From: Afipia sp.
GTDB lineage: Bacteria > Pseudomonadota > Alphaproteobacteria > Rhizobiales > Xanthobacteraceae
Assembly: GCA_024508675.1 (NCBI GenBank)
Contig: JANINQ010000021.1
Location: 496,001-560,000, forward strand
Direction: 5' to 3'
Length of the DNA: 64,000 nucleotides
The position numbers and the translations under genes were made by a program. Positions 61,576 to 64,000 of this stretch are shown one piece after another (positions within the stretch are counted from its first letter, which is position 1; every line of letters starts with the position of its first letter). The notes under the pieces were generated by a model, which was given only the letters and a program-made list of their open reading frames with translations, made no database searches and was not told where the DNA came from.

Positions 61576-62052
61576 ATGGTATCGCTGGACGGTTTCGACC
61601 TCAAAATTCTCGCCGCACTGCAGGACGACGGCCGCCTGACCAATCAGCAACTGGCCGATCTGGCCGGCCTCTCCGCTTCGCAATGCTCGCGCCGCCGCAC
61701 GCGGCTGGAGGACGAAAAAGTGATCGCCGGGTATCATGCCGACCTCGCCAGCGAGGCGCTCGGCTTCAACGTGCTGGCCTTCATCCAGATCACGCTGGCG
61801 ACGCACTCTCCGAACAACGCCAAGCGGTTTCGCGACCTGATGCGGCGGGTTGATGAGATTCAGGAAGCCTATTCGCTGACCGGCGACGCCGACTATCTGC
61901 TGAAAGTCGTGCTGAGCGATCTCAAGAGCCTGTCCGACATCGTCAACAATGTGCTGATGCCGCACGACAGCGTGGCGCATGTGCGCTCGTCCATCGTGCT
62001 CGACCGGCTCAAGACGACAAGGAAGCTGCCGCTGAAGAAGCTGGGAGCATAG
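61576..62052 (+). CDS. Lrp/AsnC-family transcriptional regulator
   Basis: 158-residue regulator: helix-turn-helix LDGFDLKILAALQDDGRLTNQQLADLAGLSASQCSRRRTRLEDEKVIAGY (about 4-52), then the RAM ligand domain with ALGFNVLAFIQITLA and AYSLTGDADYLLKVV. Divergent from hppD and next to fahA/maiA, so it probably senses tyrosine or a related amino acid and controls homogentisate-path genes. Confidence 0.93.
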   Translation: MVSLDGFDLKILAALQDDGRLTNQQLADLAGLSASQCSRRRTRLEDEKVIAGYHADLASEALGFNVLAFIQITLATHSPNNAKRFRDLMRRVDEIQEAYSLTGDADYLLKVVLSDLKSLSDIVNNVLMPHDSVAHVRSSIVLDRLKTTRKLPLKKLGA

Positions 62053-62065
62053 TCACGTTGTTTAG

Positions 62066-62179
62066 GTCGTCCCGGCGAAGGCCGGGACCCATCATCACTA
62101 TCGACGTGTCTGTAACGGATGATTCAACGCTTCAATTGAAAGGCCGGTGGTTATGGGTCCCGGCCTTCGCTGGGACGAC
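62066..62179. repeat. Dispersed inverted repeat, family A, copy 5
   Basis: Arm 62066-62091 (GTCGTCCCGGCGAAGGCC...) pairs with 62154-62179, one mismatch in 26, between the convergent regulator and fahA. Confidence 0.9.
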
Positions 62180-62212
62180 CCTGTTCAGAGTCACGCATCG
62201 ACCCACGATAGA

Positions 62213-63493
62213 TTACGCCACCGGCTGTATTGTCCCCTCGACCTCGCCGAAGCCGATGCGATAGCCGTTACCCTGACACCAGCCACGCATGGTGAGCGAG
62301 TCGCCATCCTCAAGGAACGAGCGCTGCACGCCGTTACCAAGTTCGAGCGGCTCCGCGCCGCCCCAGCTCAATTCCAGCATGCTACCACGCTCGCTTTTCT
62401 CGGGCCCGCTGATGGTGCCCGAGCCGAGCAGATCACCGACGTTCATCGCACAGCCTGATGAGGCATGGTGCACAAGCTGCTGCACCGACGACCAGTACAT
62501 ATATTTGAAGTTGGTTCGGCAAATACCCGCCGCCTGCTTCATCGTCTCGGTCTTGAGATCGACAGCGAGTTGCAGATCGTAATTCTGCGCGTGCTTCTGC
62601 TGCAGATACGGCAGCGGCGCCGGGTCCTGCACCGGTCCCCTGACGCGGAACGGTTCCAATGCCTCCCGCGTCACGATCCACGGGCTGATCGAGGTGCCGA
62701 AGGCTTTGGCCTGAAACGGCCCAAGCGGCACATATTCCCACGCCTGGATGTCGCGCGCGCTCCAGTCGTTGAGCAGCGTGAAGCCGAAGATCATTTCTTC
62801 GGCCTGCTGCTCGGTCAGCATCTCACCCATGGCGGACGCCTGCCCGATCACCACGCCCATTTCCAGTTCGAAATCGAGCCGCTTGCAAGGCCCGAACACC
62901 GGCACATCCGCCGTCGGCGGCTTGAGCTGTCCACGCGGACGGCGGATCGGCGTGCCACTGACCACAACCGTCGATGCGCGGCCGTTGTAGCCGATCGGAA
63001 TCGACAGCCAGTTCGGCATCAGGGCATTGTCCTTGCCGCGGAACATGATGCCCACATTGGTCGCGTGCTCCTTCGACGAGTAGAAATCGGTGAAGCCCTG
63101 CACGGCAATCGGCATGTGCATATCGGCGAAATTACGCGGAACAAGCGCGCGCCGACGCAACTCCGTGTTATCGCGCAACTCTGGGCAATCACGCCGCAGC
63201 AATTCGCTGATTCGTGCGCGTGTGCTGCTCCATACCTTCGGACCGAGCGCCATGAAGGCATTCAGCGATGGTTGCGCGAACACACCGGTGGCATTGTCGA
63301 AACGGATCAATCCTGCCGCTTCCAACGCGGCAAGATCGAGCACGAAATCGCCGATGGCGACGCCGACGCGCAGGTCCGGCTGCTCCGGCGTAAAGAACAC
63401 GCCATACGGCAGGTTCTGGATCGGGAAATCCGATGACGGATCGACCTCAATAAAGGAACGCAGCTTCGGATCGTTCGGGTGCATCGTGTTCAT
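62213..63493 (-). CDS. fahA: Fumarylacetoacetase
   Basis: 426-residue enzyme cleaving fumarylacetoacetate to fumarate and acetoacetate, the last step of tyrosine breakdown. Active-site residues follow the mouse enzyme with a constant +10 offset: D136, H143 (YSSKEHATNVG), E209 and E211 (DFELEMG), D243 (LLNDWSARD) and K263. All are present, so it should be active. It starts six bases after maiA and forms the same leftward transcript. Confidence 0.96.
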   Translation of the reverse strand: MNTMHPNDPKLRSFIEVDPSSDFPIQNLPYGVFFTPEQPDLRVGVAIGDFVLDLAALEAAGLIRFDNATGVFAQPSLNAFMALGPKVWSSTRARISELLRRDCPELRDNTELRRRALVPRNFADMHMPIAVQGFTDFYSSKEHATNVGIMFRGKDNALMPNWLSIPIGYNGRASTVVVSGTPIRRPRGQLKPPTADVPVFGPCKRLDFELEMGVVIGQASAMGEMLTEQQAEEMIFGFTLLNDWSARDIQAWEYVPLGPFQAKAFGTSISPWIVTREALEPFRVRGPVQDPAPLPYLQQKHAQNYDLQLAVDLKTETMKQAAGICRTNFKYMYWSSVQQLVHHASSGCAMNVGDLLGSGTISGPEKSERGSMLELSWGGAEPLELGNGVQRSFLEDGDSLTMRGWCQGNGYRIGFGEVEGTIQPVA

Positions 63494-63499
63494 CCGTCT

Positions 63500-64000
63500 T
63501 TATTCTGCGTCGGGCTGACGGCCCGGCTCGGCCGCAGCAAAAGCATCGAGTTTCGCGGCCGCCGCATCGAGCGCCACGATACGCTGGTAGGGCGCGAGGT
63601 CCACTCCGAAGCGGCGCGCATTAAACACCTGCGGCACAAGGCAAATGTCCGCCAGCGTCGGCTGGTCGCCGAGCGCAAACGGCCCCGGCAGATGCGCTAG
63701 CCGCGCTTCGACCGCCTCGAAGCCGGTTTCGATCCAATGCTTTGACCACGCCGCGCGTGCCGCATCGTCAACGCCTATGTCGGTCAGCCGGCTCAGCACC
63801 CGAAGATTTCCGATGGGATGAATGTCGGCGGCGACCACCAGTGCAATCTCGCGCGCAATCGCCCGCCCCTTTGCATCGGGCGGCAGCAGCGGCGGATGCG
63901 GATGCGTCTCATCGAGATATTCGATGATCGCAATCGACTGCGCTAACTCAAGATCGTCGTCGATCCAGTACGGCACGAGGCCAGCCGGATTGATCTTGCG
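63500..64000 (-). CDS. maiA: Maleylacetoacetate isomerase (zeta-class GST), 5' end outside the window
   Basis: Partial; at least 166 residues, open to the window edge. The first visible residues RKINPAGLVPYWIDDD contain the glutathione-site NP-x-GLVP turn, and QSIAIIEYLDETHP carries the Gln-Ser (QSxAI) that binds glutathione. Family C-terminal half with LGDQPTLADICLVPQVFNARRFGVDLAPY. It isomerises maleylacetoacetate to fumarylacetoacetate for FahA. A homogentisate dioxygenase gene is expected beyond the edge or elsewhere. Confidence 0.93.
   Translation of the reverse strand, partial: RKINPAGLVPYWIDDDLELAQSIAIIEYLDETHPHPPLLPPDAKGRAIAREIALVVAADIHPIGNLRVLSRLTDIGVDDAARAAWSKHWIETGFEAVEARLAHLPGPFALGDQPTLADICLVPQVFNARRFGVDLAPYQRIVALDAAAAKLDAFAAAEPGRQPDAE

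Overview
The window is 64 kb of GC-rich chromosome from an alphaproteobacterium, most likely of the Bradyrhizobium/Rhodopseudomonas/Afipia/Tardiphaga group. Three things suggest this: a hmuR / hmuPTUV / hmuQ haem-uptake locus of the bradyrhizobial type with an Irr-type (ICE-like) box, the residue-level look of the housekeeping genes, and the repeated GTCGTCCCGGCGAAGGC-type inverted repeats and related families at gene junctions. I see no tRNA, rRNA, CRISPR array, transposase, integrase or phage gene. It reads as stable core and metabolic DNA, very rich in uptake systems. || Layout. 0-4.5 kb: FAD oxidoreductase and a tctCBA tripartite carboxylate transporter (all -). 4.7-10.2 kb: nikR, an M20 carbamoyl-amino-acid hydrolase, oligopeptidase B and a major-facilitator (MFS) carrier (all +). 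10.2-15.6 kb: a four-cysteine hypothetical protein, a 2-hydroxyacid dehydrogenase with a divergent RraA-family aldolase, a probable 28-residue membrane microprotein, selO and a nitronate-monooxygenase-like flavoprotein. 15.9-20.5 kb: hemE facing a hemC with an unusual active-site loop, then an FAD/NAD(P) protein and a CitE-like lyase. 20.5-25.8 kb: a TetR regulator divergent from a two-gene RND efflux pump. 26-32.7 kb: haem uptake and breakdown (hutX, hmuQ, hmuR on -; hmuP-hmuT-hmuU-hmuV on +). 32.9-40.3 kb: FadR/GntR regulator, a complete branched-chain-type (HAAT) ABC importer and an acyl-CoA ligase, an acid uptake-and-activation unit. 40.4-41.2 kb: ferredoxin-NADP reductase. 41.5-48.6 kb: a lone ABC binding protein, class II (degradative type) HMG-CoA reductase, a divergent MocR regulator, and a TRAP transporter (fused DctQM plus DctP). 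48.9-53.5 kb: a second complete HAAT importer. 53.6-60.2 kb: carboxymuconolactone-decarboxylase-family protein, MFS carrier, arylformamidase-like hydrolase, small monooxygenase-like protein, two M20 hydrolases and an EamA exporter. 60.3-64 kb: tyrosine/homogentisate breakdown (hppD, an Lrp-type regulator, fahA and maiA, the last running off the edge). || How it works together: importers (TctABC, two full HAAT systems plus a spare binding protein, TRAP, two MFS) feed local catabolic enzymes, each group with a regulator beside it. Several of these regulators have a good inverted repeat in front: Lrp (61541-61557), FadR/GntR (32837-32859), MocR (GTAC cores at 44175-44240) and Irr/HmuP (29702-29718). 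The least described element is the HMG-CoA reductase / MocR / TRAP group, which I read as a candidate mevalonate (or related branched hydroxyacid) catabolic module. The function assignments rest on reading the sequence and on family knowledge; no database search was run.
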